64,000 bases of DNA, taken from JAKEFM01 sp035695825. Lineage in GTDB: Bacteria > Planctomycetota > UBA1135 > JAKEFM01. Position numbers and translations under genes: made by a program. The stretch spans positions 62,001-126,000 of the forward strand of contig DASRRH010000027.1 of NCBI GenBank assembly GCA_035695825.1, read 5' to 3'. The notes under the pieces are model-generated. The model did no database searches. It was not told where the DNA came from and worked only from the letters and a program-made list of their open reading frames with translations. Shown piece by piece: positions 17,748-25,471 of the stretch (within the stretch, counting starts at the first letter, position 1; the number at the start of each line of letters is the position of its first letter).

Positions 17748-18701
17748 CTATGCGGTCTCCGCCGATGCCGTCCGGCCCGCGCGAGGGCGGGGTCTCTCGG
17801 GGGGCCGACCCGGCCGCCCCCCGAGGGTCGAGAGAACCTCTCGGATCTCGCGGGCGAACGCTCGCGAGGCCGTCGCGATGGCCTGCTCGGGGTCCCGCGC
17901 GTCGCGGCCCGGCTGGAGGATTCGTCGGGATGCCACGACGAGCGAGCCGAACCCCGTGCGATCGAAGGCGGGGAGGAGGTCGCGGGCGCGCCCTCCCTGC
18001 GCGCCCACCCCCGGAAGGAGGAAGAGGGTCCGGGGCATCCGCCTCCGTAGGGGGCCGACTTCGGATGGGTGCGTCGCGCCGACGACGGCGCCGAGGGCGC
18101 TCCAGCCGTTTCTTCCTCGGACCGCCCCGCCGAGGCGGTGGACGAGCCGGGAGAGCCGAACGCAGAGCGAGCCGCGGTCGAGGGCCGAGCCCTGGACCAC
18201 CGTGGAGCCCGCGTTGGACGTGCGGACGAGGACGAATACCCCGCGGACTCCGCCTTCCGCCGCGTCCAGGAAGGGCCCGAGCGAGTCGGGGCCGAGGAAG
18301 GGATTCACCGTGACCGCGTCCGCTCCCCCCCGGACGAGGTGAGCGGCTGCGTATTGCGCGGCCGTGTGCGGGACGTCGCCGCGCTTCACGTCCGCGATGA
18401 CCAGGAGTCCCGAGTCCCGCGCGGTCTGGATCGTCCGTTCGTACGATCGCACGCCTCTCCATCCGAGCCTCTCGTAGCAAGCGACCTGGATCTTCAGGAC
18501 CGGAACCACTCCCGCAGCGCCCCGGATGACCATCCTCCCGTACGCTTCGTAGGCCCGTGCGAGCCGCTCGGGCGACTTGGCGCTCCGGAGAAGGGCGGGA
18601 GGGAGAAGGTCAGGCGTCGGATCCAGGCCGACGACGCAGGGGTTACCGCAGGAACGGACGGCGGCCTCCAGGCGGTCGGGGAAGCGGTCTCGGGCAGGAA
18701 T
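17748..18701 (-). CDS. pyrF: orotidine 5'-phosphate decarboxylase, type 2, with no canonical start
   Basis: Makes UMP from OMP in pyrimidine synthesis. Family signatures: GNPCVVGLDPTPDLLPPAL near the N-terminus, VLKIQVACYE, the catalytic VIADVKRGDV (Lys106), DAVTVNPFLG and LLPGVGAQGG. The reading frame from the in-frame TAG upstream to Met57 contains no ATG, GTG or TTG, yet the conserved GLDP loop lies before Met57. The best start is ATT at 18701 (MPARDRFPDRLEAAV), with CTG at 18671 next; no clear Shine-Dalgarno favours either. The total is about 317 residues, and a short C-terminal Arg/Pro tail is present. It lies three bases from parA on the same strand. Confidence 0.9.
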   Translation of the reverse strand: MPARDRFPDRLEAAVRSCGNPCVVGLDPTPDLLPPALLRSAKSPERLARAYEAYGRMVIRGAAGVVPVLKIQVACYERLGWRGVRSYERTIQTARDSGLLVIADVKRGDVPHTAAQYAAAHLVRGGADAVTVNPFLGPDSLGPFLDAAEGGVRGVFVLVRTSNAGSTVVQGSALDRGSLCVRLSRLVHRLGGAVRGRNGWSALGAVVGATHPSEVGPLRRRMPRTLFLLPGVGAQGGRARDLLPAFDRTGFGSLVVASRRILQPGRDARDPEQAIATASRAFAREIREVLSTLGGRPGRPPERPRPRAGRTASAETA

Positions 18702-18743
18702 GGTGGACGGTCGGCTTGGTGGGGGTCGGGAGAGTATCGCGGG

Positions 18744-18760
18744 CTCCGAGTGACTCGGAG
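18744..18760. repeat. short perfect inverted repeat upstream of pyrF
   Basis: CTCCGAG and CTCGGAG flank a three-base loop, about 43 bases before the inferred pyrF start. It could be an operator or an RNA hairpin in the leader; no T-run follows, so a terminator is less likely. Confidence 0.4.
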
Positions 18761-18799
18761 GTCCAACCCGCAGTCGCGCGCGAAGGGATTCCGAGGTGG

Positions 18800-18960
18800 A
18801 AGGCTATCTAAGTTGACTCTTAGTTATTCCTTTCTTCATCGAAATATGAATCAGAATGACTCTACGTGAGGTCTTTCGTCATCGATTGGAACTCGCTTCT
18901 TTGCAAAAGAACAAGACTGACATTTAACATGTCTAAGAGCTAAAAAACGACGAGATTACA
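18800..18960. other. AT-rich spacer between pyrF and hemW
   Basis: This stretch is strikingly AT-rich against its surroundings and includes the last codons of hemW (stop at 18933). It holds tiny reading frames only (for example ATG 18856 to TAA 18927, 23 codons) with no recognisable product. A regulatory or DNA-unwinding role is possible, but no specific motif was identified. Confidence 0.4.
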
Positions 18961-20135
18961 CTATCGGCAACGAGCAAGCCGCTCGAGGTCAGGCGCAGGT
19001 TCTCCCCATCGAAATCGACCAAGCCGGCTCCGATGAGCCGTCGGATCTCGGTGGGGAAGGTCGAGGCGAGATCGAGGCCCGTCTCGCGGAGAAGCACCGA
19101 GCGGTCCACGCCGCCCCGGAGTCTCAGGCCAAGGAAGAGGAACTCCCTCAGACGCTCGAGGCCTTCGAGTCGCTCCCGCTCGATCAGGGGAGCCGCGCCG
19201 CGCTCGAGGGCACGCAGGTAAGGAAGAACCCGAGGGTCGTTCCTCCAGCGAGCGCCGCCGACGAACGAAGCGGCTCCGCAGCCGACCCCGGCGTACGCCT
19301 CGTTCCGCCAGTAGACGAGGTTGTGGCGGCACTCTCGGCCGGGACGCGCGAAGTTCGAGATCTCGTAGTGGACGAGGCCGGAGGCCTCGGCGAGGTCGAT
19401 CGAAATCCGATAGAGCTCCCGGCAGGTCTCCTCCGGTAGGGGGGAGAGCCAGCCGCGATCGAGCCAACGCCGAAACGCGGTCCCCTCCTCGTAGGTGAGG
19501 TCGTAGAGCGAGATATGGTCGGGGCCGAGGGCGAGGGCCGCGGAGAGGTCCTCTCTCCACTCGCCCGGGGTCTGGCCCGGGGCGCCGAAGATGAGGTCGA
19601 GGGAGAGGTTGTCGAAGCCACACTTCCGGGCCGTTTCGACCGCGCGGCGCGCGCCGCCGACGTCGTGGGGTCGATCGAAGAACCGGAGAATCCGGTCCCG
19701 CATCGCCTGCACCCCGAGGCTGAGGCGATTCGCTCCGCACCGCCGGAGGAGGTCGAGCTTCTCCTCCGTCGCGCTCTCCGGGTTCGCCTCGACCGTCACC
19801 TCCGTCTGCGCAGGGTCGAAGTCCGTCGTCTCGCGGATCGAGGCGAAGACCCGCTCGATCTCCCGCGGCTCGAGGTAGGTCGGAGTCCCTCCGCCGAGGA
19901 AGATCGTCCGGGGGGAGCAAGGGGCCCTCGCGAGGATCTCGGCGTCGAGCGCGTCGAGGTAGGAGCCGATCGGCATTCCCCGCCCGGGGTAGGAGGGGAA
20001 GTCGCAGTAGCGGCACTTCGTCGCGCAGAAGGGGAGGTGGACGTAGAGGGAAGTCCCCGGCTTCGCGCGCGGGAGGTCCGCGAGCGGGACCTCGACGGAC
20101 TCGTTCGCGGGGGTAGGGGTCGGGGAGGTTCGCAA
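18933..20135 (-). CDS. hemW: HemW-like radical SAM protein
   Basis: Radical SAM protein of the coproporphyrinogen-III-oxidase-like group; HemW proteins are proposed heme chaperones. The 400 residues have CATKCRYC (Cys37, Cys41, Cys44) after YVHLPFC, IFLGGGTPTYL, EANPES and LSLGVQAM, and the C-terminal HemN-like domain. True HemN has a second set of N-terminal residues not evident here. The start is TTG at 20135; the first 25 residues are a Pro/Thr-rich extension. The last residues are encoded by unusually AT-rich DNA. Confidence 0.88.
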   Translation of the reverse strand: MRTSPTPTPANESVEVPLADLPRAKPGTSLYVHLPFCATKCRYCDFPSYPGRGMPIGSYLDALDAEILARAPCSPRTIFLGGGTPTYLEPREIERVFASIRETTDFDPAQTEVTVEANPESATEEKLDLLRRCGANRLSLGVQAMRDRILRFFDRPHDVGGARRAVETARKCGFDNLSLDLIFGAPGQTPGEWREDLSAALALGPDHISLYDLTYEEGTAFRRWLDRGWLSPLPEETCRELYRISIDLAEASGLVHYEISNFARPGRECRHNLVYWRNEAYAGVGCGAASFVGGARWRNDPRVLPYLRALERGAAPLIERERLEGLERLREFLFLGLRLRGGVDRSVLLRETGLDLASTFPTEIRRLIGAGLVDFDGENLRLTSSGLLVADSVISSFFSS

Positions 20136-20166
20136 GGGCGCGTCCGGGGGCGCGCCCCGGCCGGGC

Positions 20167-20976
20167 TCAATCCTCCCCCTCGAGGATGCGGTTCAGCCTC
20201 CGGAGGGCCTCGTTCTCGATCTGACGGACGCGCTCCCGGGTAAGGCCGATCACCTCGCCGATCTCGCGCAGCGAGCGGGGTCCGCCTTCCTCCAGCCCGT
20301 AGCGCAGGCGGAGGATGCGTTCCTCGCGGGGCGTGATCGCGGAGAGGAGGCGGCGGATCTTTTCGACTTCCTGCTGGTCGAGGATCTCCTCGTCGGGGGC
20401 GGGCGTCCGCGTGTCGGGAAGAGTGTCCGCGCCCGAGTACGGTCCGTCGAGGCTCACCTGGCTCCCGATCGAGGAGGACTTGATCGTCCTCCGGATCAGG
20501 TTCCACTGCTGCGTCGGCAACCCGAGCTCGTGCGCGACCTCCGAAGCCGTGGGGGTCCGGCCGAGGCGGTAGCCGAGCTCCATCGAAACCGACTTCCAGC
20601 GGGAAATCAAATCGACCATGTAGGAGGGAACGCGCACGGTCTTCACCGTGTTCAAGAGCGCGCGCCGGATCGACTGCTTGATCCACCAGGTGGCGTAGGT
20701 CGAGAAGCGGCAGTTCTGCGCGGGATCGAAGCGCTCGACCGCCTTGAGGAGGCCGATGTTCCCCTCCGCGATGAGGTCCATGAACGCGAGCCCGCGGTTC
20801 ACGTACGCCTTCGCGATGCTGACCACGAGCCGCAGGTTCGCCCGGATCATGTGTTCCCGCGCGGCGGCGCTCCCCGACCGGATCCGGTGCGCCAGGGTCT
20901 TCTCCTCCTCCGCGTTGAGGAGGGGGACCTCGTTGATCTCCTTGAGGTAGGTCTCGAGAAGGCGTTCGCGGGGAAT
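20167..20976 (-). CDS. RpoD-type sigma factor with apparent ATT start
   Basis: Primary-type sigma factor of 269 residues lacking region 1.1. Region 1.2 (LETYLKEINEVPLLNAEEE), region 2 (ANLRLVVSIAKAYVNRGL, FSTYATWWIKQSIRRA), region 3, and region 4 (SLREIGEVIGLTRERVRQIE) are all present. An in-frame TAG lies ten codons before ATT at 20976, and no ATG, GTG or TTG occurs until Met43, which would delete region 1.2. GGAG sits six bases before the ATT. It matches group 1/2 sigma factors; whether it is the housekeeping factor is unknown. It is downstream of nothing on this strand, so it likely has its own promoter. Confidence 0.93.
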   Translation of the reverse strand: MPRERLLETYLKEINEVPLLNAEEEKTLAHRIRSGSAAAREHMIRANLRLVVSIAKAYVNRGLAFMDLIAEGNIGLLKAVERFDPAQNCRFSTYATWWIKQSIRRALLNTVKTVRVPSYMVDLISRWKSVSMELGYRLGRTPTASEVAHELGLPTQQWNLIRRTIKSSSIGSQVSLDGPYSGADTLPDTRTPAPDEEILDQQEVEKIRRLLSAITPREERILRLRYGLEEGGPRSLREIGEVIGLTRERVRQIENEALRRLNRILEGED

Positions 20977-20982
20977 GGGTCG

Positions 20983-20986
20983 CTCC
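20983..20986 (-). promoter_or_regulatory. Shine-Dalgarno deciding an ATT start of the sigma factor
   Basis: GGAG on the minus strand is six bases from ATT 20976. The in-frame TAG a few codons further upstream excludes a longer protein, so this site supports initiation at ATT. Confidence 0.5.
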
Positions 20987-21071
20987 GCGGGGGCTCGCGG
21001 GGCCTACTTTCGGCGCCGGGGGGGGCGTGCTTGAGAGAGCCCCCGACGGGCCGCGCGGGGCGGCCCGCGGT

Positions 21072-21100
21072 TTGACCCGGTCCCCCGCGCGGGCTAGGTT
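21072..21100 (+). promoter_or_regulatory. promoter for the HPr-fusion gene
   Basis: TTGACC and TAGGTT are separated by 17 bases. The -10 ends 13 bases before the ATG at 21114, so the transcript would be almost leaderless. Confidence 0.55.
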
Positions 21101-21113
21101 GGGATTCGATCCG

Positions 21114-22454
21114 ATGCGAAGAGTGGAAGCGGGCGGGCGAGCAAGGGAAGTGACGCGGCCTCTCGAGGAGATCCTCCCCGAGGGGGAGTTCCTCCGGCTC
21201 CTCGAGAGCTCCGCCGCGCCCCTCTCGCGGCTCGCGAGCTCGCTGGAGGCTCTCTCCCCCCCCGACTGGCCGAAGAAGGCTTACGTCGCGCTCGTGCAGG
21301 AGACGAACGAGCTCGAGTCCTTCCTCGACGACCACGGAGCCCGGAACAACCGGCGGTTCTCCTTCTTCACGGAGTTAGTCGCCTCGATCCGGTGGTTCGG
21401 GATGGCCGGTCACGCCCTCCATCACCTCCAGACGCGGTTCCCCGACTACGGCGTCCCCAAGGAAACGGGAGAGCGGGAGGAGTTTCTCGCCGGGCTCCGC
21501 GCGTGCCGCGCCTTCGTCTCCGGCTCGACGCTCAACCTGCTCCGTGCGCTCGAGGAGGAAGCCCGGGCCCTCGGCCTCACTTCTCCCGCGGATCGCCTCG
21601 ATCTGGCGCAGATTCCGGAGACGGCCGCCCGCCGCCGGCTCCCCCGGAACGTCGACGAAGCGGCCGACCTCGTCGACGAGGCCCAGAAGATCGCGGAAGT
21701 CGCCTCGAAGTACCTCAAGGCGGCCGATCTCCTGCGTTCCCTCGACCTGCGGCCGCTCGGCGACCCCGAAGCGCTGCGGCGATTCGTGGAGCGCCACTGC
21801 AACGAGGAGAAGGCGCGCGTCTACGAGGCGACCATCCACAACATCCAGTCGAAGTACGACACCCACATCAAGTCGACGGCGCTCGAAGCGAAGGACGACC
21901 GCCTCCTGGGGCTCCGGGGGCACGTCTCGATCGCCCTCCACCTCCTCGAGATCGTCACGTACCTCGTGCACTTCTACGAGCGGCACGAGAACGACATCCG
22001 GTCCGAGAGCGCGAAGGCGCGGATCGCGGCTCTGGTCGACAAGAACGCGGTGCTGCGCCAAGCGGTAGACTTCGCGCTGGCGAGCGCGGCCCGCTTCCTC
22101 GAGCGCGGCCGGCCGTTCGCCGAAGGCGTCCTTCCCCACTACACGAAGATCCGAACCCTCGAAACGGCCCTCCCCGACGGGGTCTACCTGCACGCCCGCC
22201 CGGCGTCGCTCATCGTTTCGATCGTCAACCACTACGGGACACCGGTCGAGATGGAGATCGAGGGGAACCGGTGCAACGCAGGTTCGATCCTCCAGGTGAT
22301 GATCCTCGCGGGCTCCCATGCCGACGCGCGGGTCGTGCGGTTCCAGGGGGACGAGAAGCCGCTGCAGGACATCCGGAGGCTCTTCGAGGCCCGACTCGGC
22401 GAAGGGGGCCTCGAGGATCTCCCGCGGGAGCTCGACTACCTCCGCGGGCGCTGA
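21114..22454 (+). CDS. unknown helical protein with C-terminal HPr domain
   Basis: A 446-residue cytoplasmic protein. Residues about 1-345 are mostly helical and not recognised (HALHHLQTRFPDYG; DEAQKIAEVASKYLKAADLL; YDTHIKSTALEAKDDRLLGL). Residues about 346-435 are an HPr fold: GVYLHARPASLIVSIVNHYG carries the phosphorylatable His at 360, and NAGSILQVMILAG carries a Ser at 391, exactly 31 residues later as His15 and Ser46 in HPr. No PTS enzyme I, HPr kinase or EII gene adjoins it. Its own promoter lies immediately upstream. A PTS-linked or phospho-regulated sensor is inferred; the N-terminal part is of unknown function. GTG codons a few residues in are alternative starts. Confidence 0.85.
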   Translation: MRRVEAGGRAREVTRPLEEILPEGEFLRLLESSAAPLSRLASSLEALSPPDWPKKAYVALVQETNELESFLDDHGARNNRRFSFFTELVASIRWFGMAGHALHHLQTRFPDYGVPKETGEREEFLAGLRACRAFVSGSTLNLLRALEEEARALGLTSPADRLDLAQIPETAARRRLPRNVDEAADLVDEAQKIAEVASKYLKAADLLRSLDLRPLGDPEALRRFVERHCNEEKARVYEATIHNIQSKYDTHIKSTALEAKDDRLLGLRGHVSIALHLLEIVTYLVHFYERHENDIRSESAKARIAALVDKNAVLRQAVDFALASAARFLERGRPFAEGVLPHYTKIRTLETALPDGVYLHARPASLIVSIVNHYGTPVEMEIEGNRCNAGSILQVMILAGSHADARVVRFQGDEKPLQDIRRLFEARLGEGGLEDLPRELDYLRGR

Positions 22455-22481
22455 GCCCGCCGGCGGCGCCCGTCGGGGAGC

Positions 22482-23216
22482 CTAGATCCCGAGCCGGAGC
22501 CGATCGGCGAGAGCCCCCGGCAATCCCGAGCGGCGGATTCGCTCGTCCTCCCGGTCGACGTCGTACGGAACGCGGCGGATCCAGACGGCGTCCGCGGCGT
22601 CGTCGTAGATCGCGTAGGCAGCGCGCGGGTCGCCGTCCCGGGGCTGGCCGATGCTCCCGACGTTCACCAGGGCGCGCGAGTACCCTCGCAACGAGACCTC
22701 CTGGTCGAACGTGTACCAGACGCGCAGGGGCGCGCCGTCCCGGTACAGGAAGGAGACCGGGACGTGGGAGTGTCCGACGAAGCCGACCCGCGTCCGCAGT
22801 CTCTCGAGGGACGCCTGCGCGTCGCCGGCCGTCTGGATGTACTCGAACGCCTCGGGACGCGCGATCGAGCCATGGGCGACGGTGATGGGACCCTCCTCGG
22901 CCAGGAGGGGAAGGCCTCCGAAGAAGGCGCCGTGTTGCGCCGAGAGCGCCGAGCGCGTCCAGAGGATCGCTTCCTTCGCGAGCGGGTTGAAGTACTCCAG
23001 CGGCAAGCGGCCGATCACCGCGAGGTCGTGGTTTCCGGCGACGGTCAGCGCGCCGAGCTCGATGACGCGTTCGACGCAGCCGACGGGGTCGGCGCCGTAG
23101 CCGGCGATGTCGCCAACGCTGACGAAACGATCGACCCCCTCGCGGGCGATCGAGGCGAGGACGGCCTCGAGCGCAGAGGAGTTTGCGTGGATGTCTCCTA
23201 AGATCCCGTATCGCAT
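22482..23216 (-). CDS. calcineurin-like metallophosphoesterase
   Basis: Predicted di-metal phosphoesterase of 244 residues. Motifs in order: GDIHANSSALEAVL, VGDIAGYGADP, GNHD, AHGSI and VGHSHVPV, giving the full metal-binding set. Such proteins include YfcE-like phosphodiesterases and Ser/Thr phosphatases, so the substrate is open. It starts at ATG 23216 and is convergent with the HPr-fusion gene and close to the acylphosphatase gene upstream (13 bases), possibly co-transcribed with it. Confidence 0.9.
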   Translation of the reverse strand: MRYGILGDIHANSSALEAVLASIAREGVDRFVSVGDIAGYGADPVGCVERVIELGALTVAGNHDLAVIGRLPLEYFNPLAKEAILWTRSALSAQHGAFFGGLPLLAEEGPITVAHGSIARPEAFEYIQTAGDAQASLERLRTRVGFVGHSHVPVSFLYRDGAPLRVWYTFDQEVSLRGYSRALVNVGSIGQPRDGDPRAAYAIYDDAADAVWIRRVPYDVDREDERIRRSGLPGALADRLRLGI

Positions 23217-23229
23217 GCTCCGCCGCTCC

Positions 23230-23499
23230 TCATCGAAGGATCTCGAAGGACGAATAGGATGCTAATTCGCCCATTTTGTAAGTCTTTCTTGATGTAATAT
23301 GTCTATCAAAAGCAGATTCGATAGATTTCAAGAATCCATCGACGGCGTCAGGAGGACCCTGAGCTCTTATGGAGACCGAGCCGTCTGGCTCGTTTCGAAC
23401 CGAACCCATGATGCCGTGCCGGTCCGCTAGGGATCGTGCGGTCCATCGAAACCCGACGCCTTGCACTCTTCCTCGATACACCACTCTGAGGTGTTGCAA
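23230..23499 (-). CDS. acylphosphatase
   Basis: Small enzyme hydrolysing acyl phosphates. From TTG 23499 the protein has 89 residues, the usual size, and carries GRVQGVGFR with the catalytic Arg and VRNEPDGSV with the catalytic Asn. GGAGG (23508-23504) is four bases before this TTG. An ATG at 23535 would add 12 residues and crowd the divergent parB gene. Base composition is clearly more AT-rich than most of the window. Confidence 0.9.
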   Translation of the reverse strand: MQHLRVVYRGRVQGVGFRWTARSLADRHGIMGSVRNEPDGSVSIRAQGPPDAVDGFLKSIESAFDRHITSRKTYKMGELASYSSFEILR

Positions 23500-23503
23500 T
23501 TCT

Positions 23504-23508
23504 CCTCC
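23504..23508 (-). promoter_or_regulatory. Shine-Dalgarno supporting the TTG start of acylphosphatase
   Basis: GGAGG lies four bases before TTG 23499, favouring the 89-residue product over the ATG at 23535. Confidence 0.5.
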
Positions 23509-23567
23509 GGATGCTGAATGTTCTCGCTCCACCATGCGCTACCTACCGCCCTCAAGGACGAAGTCAG

Positions 23568-24434
23568 ATGGATGAGAAAAGACTCGGCAGAGGATTGAGA
23601 TCCCTCCTCTCGTCGACCTCGGATGCCGGCAGTCCCGAAGTTCCCACTGACCTCCCCGTCGCGGAACTCAGACCAAACCGACTCCAGCCCCGATCGTCGA
23701 TGTCCGAGGAGGGCATCAAGGCCCTGAGCGAATCAATTCGGAAACACGGGATTCTGCAGCCGATCGTCGTGCGGAGAAGCGGGGGATCCTTCGAGATCGT
23801 GGCAGGAGAGAGAAGGTGGCGCGCGGCGAAGCTCGCAGGGATCGAAACAGTTCCGGTGCGACTGATCGAGCAGCAGCATGACGCCAAGGTACTTGAGATC
23901 GCGCTGGTCGAGAATATCCAGCGAGAGGACCTGGATCCGATTTCCAAAGCGAAGGCGATGCGGCAGCTCGTCGAGGTGTTCGGGGTGACGCAGGAAAAGG
24001 TCGCCGTCGAAGTGGGCCTCGACCGATCAACCGTTGCGAACGCACTTCGGCTCCTGGATCTGCCCGCGGAGGTTCAGGAGCTTGTTTCACGTGGAACGAT
24101 TTCCGCTGGTCATGCACGGGCGATCCTGGCCCTCGAGAATCCGGAGAGGATGATCGAGGTCGCGAAGGCCGCAACGGAGAAACACCTCTCCGTACGCCAG
24201 GTTGAAGACCTGACCAGGCGTTCGCCAAGCGGGACGAGCAAGACAAGAAAGGGACGGACCCCCCTGGCGGTGACGGAGCCGTGGGTGAAGGATCTTGAGG
24301 CAAGGCTCCGATCAAGCGTCGGATGCCGGGTCGAGATCACCTCGGTGGGGAGCGGATGGAGATTGAGTATCTCTTGCTCGGATCAAGACGAGCTCCACCG
24401 AGTGGCTGAAGGGATCAGCCGCCCCCTCACGTAG
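23568..24434 (+). CDS. parB: ParB/Spo0J chromosome-partitioning protein
   Basis: CTP-dependent clamp that loads at parS near the origin and recruits SMC. The 288 residues start MDEKRLGRGLRSLL. They contain the ParB-N motifs LQPIVVR, GERRWRAAKLAG (arginine patch) and ALVENIQREDLDPI, and an HTH (TQEKVAVEVGLDRSTVANAL). The C-terminal dimer region is short. AAGGA precedes the ATG. A parS-like sequence lies inside the gene. It is divergent from acylphosphatase, unlinked to parA, and of lower GC than the flanks. Confidence 0.96.
   Translation: MDEKRLGRGLRSLLSSTSDAGSPEVPTDLPVAELRPNRLQPRSSMSEEGIKALSESIRKHGILQPIVVRRSGGSFEIVAGERRWRAAKLAGIETVPVRLIEQQHDAKVLEIALVENIQREDLDPISKAKAMRQLVEVFGVTQEKVAVEVGLDRSTVANALRLLDLPAEVQELVSRGTISAGHARAILALENPERMIEVAKAATEKHLSVRQVEDLTRRSPSGTSKTRKGRTPLAVTEPWVKDLEARLRSSVGCRVEITSVGSGWRLSISCSDQDELHRVAEGISRPLT
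24083..24098. promoter_or_regulatory. parS-like ParB binding site inside parB
   Basis: TGTTTCACGTGGAACG matches the bacterial parS consensus TGTTtCACGTGgAACA (both variants of the half sites are known) at all but the last base. Its location within parB recalls the original parS in spo0J of Bacillus subtilis. Confidence 0.8.
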
Positions 24435-24471
24435 CGCCTGTCTCCGGGGAGGAGCGCCAGGCCGCTTCGAT

Positions 24472-25446
24472 CTACTTCGCGCCGAGGATCACCAACTCGG
24501 TCTTCTCGGGCGAAGCGGAGGGATTCACCGGGAGCACCTCCGATCCCTTCGCAAGGGTCGCGACCGGGATCCAGTCGAACTCACGTCCCAGGGAGTCCGA
24601 ACCGAGGAGGGCGAGCGTTCTCCTGGGCGAGTCTCCCGTCTCCTTGGGGGGGATCGCCTTGACGGCGAGCGTCCCCTTGAACAGCGAGAAGCTCGGATCG
24701 TCGAACCCGAGCTTCTCGAGAATCGAATCGAGTTTCTCCTGATGCTCGGCCTTGTCGGGTCCCAGCGCGAGATCGTAGGTTCTCTCAGATGCACTCCAGA
24801 CGAGCTTCGCGTTGGAGAAGGCGCCCGTCTGAGCCATGCCTCGGAGGTCGTCCGCGAAGGAGACGGGAAGTTTGGGATCGCATCGGAACACTAGGTCCCG
24901 CTCCCCTAAACTGAACTCGAATCCAGGCGCATCGTCCCTGGGCAGATTACCTCGCAGGGCAGGGCGAGAGGCGGACCAAGCTCGCATTCCCTCAAGCCGC
25001 TTGGCCAGGGCATCGAGCCCACCCGCATCCTGGGTGGTGGGCAATGCGAAGACCGAAGCAGCCGCCCGATCCTTGTTCGCGTTGGCTCGGACCACTGAGA
25101 GCGACTCCATCGCCCGGTCGAAGTCGTTCTGGGTGCTGGAAACGATGATCCTCGCGATGTCACCCCAGGATTCCTTCGTAGAAGCGCGCACCTCCGCGGC
25201 TGCGGCATCAACGTCCGTTCTCGCCATCACCCGGGGAGAGCTGAAGAGTCCACCTCCGACTGCAAGATGCATGTCGAAAGATGCCCATTTAGACGCAGAT
25301 CTAGCAGACAGGTAGGATCGGATCCCCCACGAAGCGAGGACGGCACCGACGGCGACGATTCCGGCCACCGCGAACCATCGGCCCACGCTTCCGCGCGCCT
25401 TCTCGAGACGGCTGTCGATGTCTTCTAGGGTGTGGATGATATCCAT
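24472..25446 (-). CDS. single-pass membrane protein of unknown function
   Basis: A 324-residue protein not recognised. It has a short cytoplasmic, charged N-terminus (MDIIHTLEDIDSRLEKARGS), one membrane helix at about residues 23-42 (RWFAVAGIVAVGAVLASWGI), then a soluble domain of some 280 residues that should lie outside the inner membrane. No cysteine pair or enzyme motif is seen. The DNA is less GC-rich than most of the window, like parB beside it. It is convergent with parB and 25 bases from a lipoprotein gene upstream, with which it may share a transcript. Confidence 0.8.
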   Translation of the reverse strand: MDIIHTLEDIDSRLEKARGSVGRWFAVAGIVAVGAVLASWGIRSYLSARSASKWASFDMHLAVGGGLFSSPRVMARTDVDAAAAEVRASTKESWGDIARIIVSSTQNDFDRAMESLSVVRANANKDRAAASVFALPTTQDAGGLDALAKRLEGMRAWSASRPALRGNLPRDDAPGFEFSLGERDLVFRCDPKLPVSFADDLRGMAQTGAFSNAKLVWSASERTYDLALGPDKAEHQEKLDSILEKLGFDDPSFSLFKGTLAVKAIPPKETGDSPRRTLALLGSDSLGREFDWIPVATLAKGSEVLPVNPSASPEKTELVILGAK

Positions 25447-25471
25447 CTGATGTTCTTTGTGGTCGGATCGT

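Noticed and set aside
18856..18927. Small reading frame of 23 codons in the AT-rich spacer
   Set aside because: No Shine-Dalgarno of note, no similarity, and length within chance for AT-rich DNA; kept only as part of the spacer description.
22278..22292. tRNA T-loop-like sequence in the HPr gene
   Set aside because: It is part of the conserved HPr Ser loop and no acceptor or anticodon arm surrounds it.
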